Below, piece after piece: positions 6,075 to 6,948 of a stretch of DNA of 6,948 nt. The notes under the pieces are model-generated. The model was not told the origin of the DNA, searched no databases, and saw only the letters and a list, made by a program, of their open reading frames with translations. Each line of letters starts with the position of its first letter. Within the stretch, counting starts at the first letter, position 1. The stretch comes from an uncultured Muribaculaceae bacterium (GTDB lineage: Bacteria > Bacteroidota > Bacteroidia > Bacteroidales > Muribaculaceae): positions 12,642 through 19,589 of the forward strand of contig CAJTUG010000040.1 in NCBI GenBank assembly GCA_910579605.1, given 5' to 3'. The translations under genes were made by a program, and so were the position numbers.

Positions 6075-6948
6075 TGAGTACCATAATTTTAGGTATAGAA
6101 TCGTCGTGCGACGACACATCTGCGGCCATTATCCGCGACGGTATTTTACTAAGCAATGTCATAGCCTCCCAACAAGTTCACGAGGAATACGGAGGGGTGG
6201 TGCCTGAGTTGGCTTCAAGAGCTCATCAGCAAAACATCGTTCCGGTGGTAGACTCTGCAATTAAACGCGCAGGCATTTCAAAAAAAGATTTGTCGGCAAT
6301 CGCTTTCACCAGAGGTCCGGGACTCATTGGATCTCTTCTTGTAGGCACAAGTTTTGCCAAGGGACTCTCTTTGGGATTAAGGATTCCCATTATAGATGTC
6401 AACCACTTGCACGGTCATGTACTCTCACATTTCGTGAGAGAAAAAGAAGACGACCTAACTCCGACTTTCCCCTACCTTTGCCTTCTCATATCTGGCGGGA
6501 ATTCGCAGATTATAAAAGTGAACAGTCCAAAAGACATGGAGATATTGGGCCGCACTATAGACGATGCAGCAGGCGAAGCTTTTGACAAATGCGCAAAAGT
6601 TATGGGACTGCCCTACCCCGGCGGCCCTCATATAGATAGATTAGCTGCAGAAGGAGATGCAAATCGTTTCAAATTTGCCAAACCTCATATTTCAGGTTTA
6701 GATTATAGTTTTTCCGGCCTAAAAACATCATTCCTTTACACTTTAAGAGATAATTTGAAAAATGATCCGGATTTCGTGACGAAAAATATGGCAGATTTGG
6801 CAGCGTCGCTCCAAAAAACAATTATCGACATACTTATACAAAAACTTGCAAAGGCCGTAGACCAGACCGGCATCACTACAGTGGCAATAGGAGGTGGCGT
6901 TTCGGCTAACAGCGGAGTGAGGAACGCTGTGGCTGAATACTGCAATAA
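6074..6948 (+). CDS. tsaD: tRNA threonylcarbamoyladenosine transferase TsaD (3' end missing)
   Basis: TsaD transfers threonylcarbamoyl from threonylcarbamoyl-AMP to A37 of tRNAs that read ANN codons (t6A). It works with TsaB and TsaE after TsaC makes the intermediate, in the cytosol. The 291 residues seen begin LGIESSCDDTSAA, the family N-terminus. They include GGVVPELASRAH (40-51) and the metal-binding histidines H111 and H115 in NHLHGH. SGGNSQ (140-145), GEAFDKCAKVMGLPYPGGP (167-185), YSFSGLKTS (211-219) and AIGGGVSAN (271-279) follow. The gene runs off the window edge in mid-codon; full-length Bacteroidota TsaD is about 340 residues, so roughly 50 C-terminal residues are missing. The last bases spell TAA, but out of frame, so this is not a stop. 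Its start overlaps the upstream OMP stop as TAATG, which suggests translational coupling. Confidence 0.96.
   Translation, partial: MSTIILGIESSCDDTSAAIIRDGILLSNVIASQQVHEEYGGVVPELASRAHQQNIVPVVDSAIKRAGISKKDLSAIAFTRGPGLIGSLLVGTSFAKGLSLGLRIPIIDVNHLHGHVLSHFVREKEDDLTPTFPYLCLLISGGNSQIIKVNSPKDMEILGRTIDDAAGEAFDKCAKVMGLPYPGGPHIDRLAAEGDANRFKFAKPHISGLDYSFSGLKTSFLYTLRDNLKNDPDFVTKNMADLAASLQKTIIDILIQKLAKAVDQTGITTVAIGGGVSANSGVRNAVAEYCN

Larger units (their letters stand above)
738..6948 (+). other. Predicted six-gene transcription unit, running past the window edge
   Basis: Six genes on the same strand follow one another with gaps of 13, 6, 17, 6 and -1 nt: serB, hydrolase, Mur ligase, Ddl-like ligase, small outer-membrane protein, tsaD. 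No hairpin followed by a T-run is visible in any gap, and none of the gaps is large enough for a full promoter. The OMP stop and the tsaD start share a base (TAATG), which suggests translational coupling. Internal promoters inside coding sequence cannot be ruled out. The downstream end of the unit is not in the window. Confidence 0.7.

Noticed and set aside
6946..6948. TAA at the window end as a stop for tsaD
   Set aside because: It is out of the tsaD frame (the last full codon is AAT at 6944-6946), and the C-terminal domain is incomplete.
1..6948. CRISPR array, tRNA/rRNA genes, insertion sequence or phage genes
   Set aside because: No spaced direct repeats, RNA-gene signatures, transposase or terminal inverted repeats were seen on reading both strands.

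Overview
The window reads as a chromosomal segment from a Bacteroidales-type bacterium (Bacteroidota). The evidence is a two-ACT-domain SerB, a small outer-membrane barrel protein with a terminal phenylalanine, almost no Shine-Dalgarno sequences before the starts, -7 elements of the TAnnTTTG type, and moderate GC (judged by eye). A gut or host-associated family such as Muribaculaceae is possible, but the sequence alone does not settle this. All complete genes lie on the + strand.

Layout. Bases 1-228 carry no convincing gene but hold a candidate leftward promoter. A small DUF805 membrane protein follows (229-606) and is closed by a strong hairpin terminator (626-668). A candidate promoter (about 680-710) then starts a tight six-gene run. 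It comprises serB (738-1973), an alpha/beta hydrolase (1987-2757), a membrane-anchored MurF-like Mur ligase (2764-4359), a D-Ala-D-Ala ligase-type ATP-grasp enzyme (4377-5564), a secreted small beta-barrel protein (5571-6074) and tsaD (6074 to the edge, missing its C-terminus). Gaps are 13, 6, 17, 6 and -1 nt, and no terminator is visible between genes, so one transcript is likely.

The most interesting part is the hydrolase / Mur ligase / Ddl triad at 1987-5564. The Mur ligase has the MurF-like ATP-binding and DDAxNxNP motifs. However, about five membrane segments stand where MurF has its UDP-MurNAc-binding domain, and its C-terminus ends in ENDLPDTFK rather than the usual KGSR region. The Ddl-like enzyme keeps the catalytic Glu-Ser-Tyr set, but the loop that holds the second D-alanine reads SFYLWE instead of SxSLxP, and it ends in a Gly/Lys-rich tail. 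Together they suggest a dedicated membrane-side pathway: Ddl makes a dipeptide, or a close analogue, and the membrane Mur ligase attaches it to an acceptor that may be lipid-linked rather than UDP-linked. The hydrolase could trim or release a product. This is inference. The housekeeping murF and ddl, if present elsewhere in the genome, would confirm that this is an accessory set. SerB (serine synthesis) and TsaD (tRNA t6A modification) look like ordinary housekeeping neighbours.
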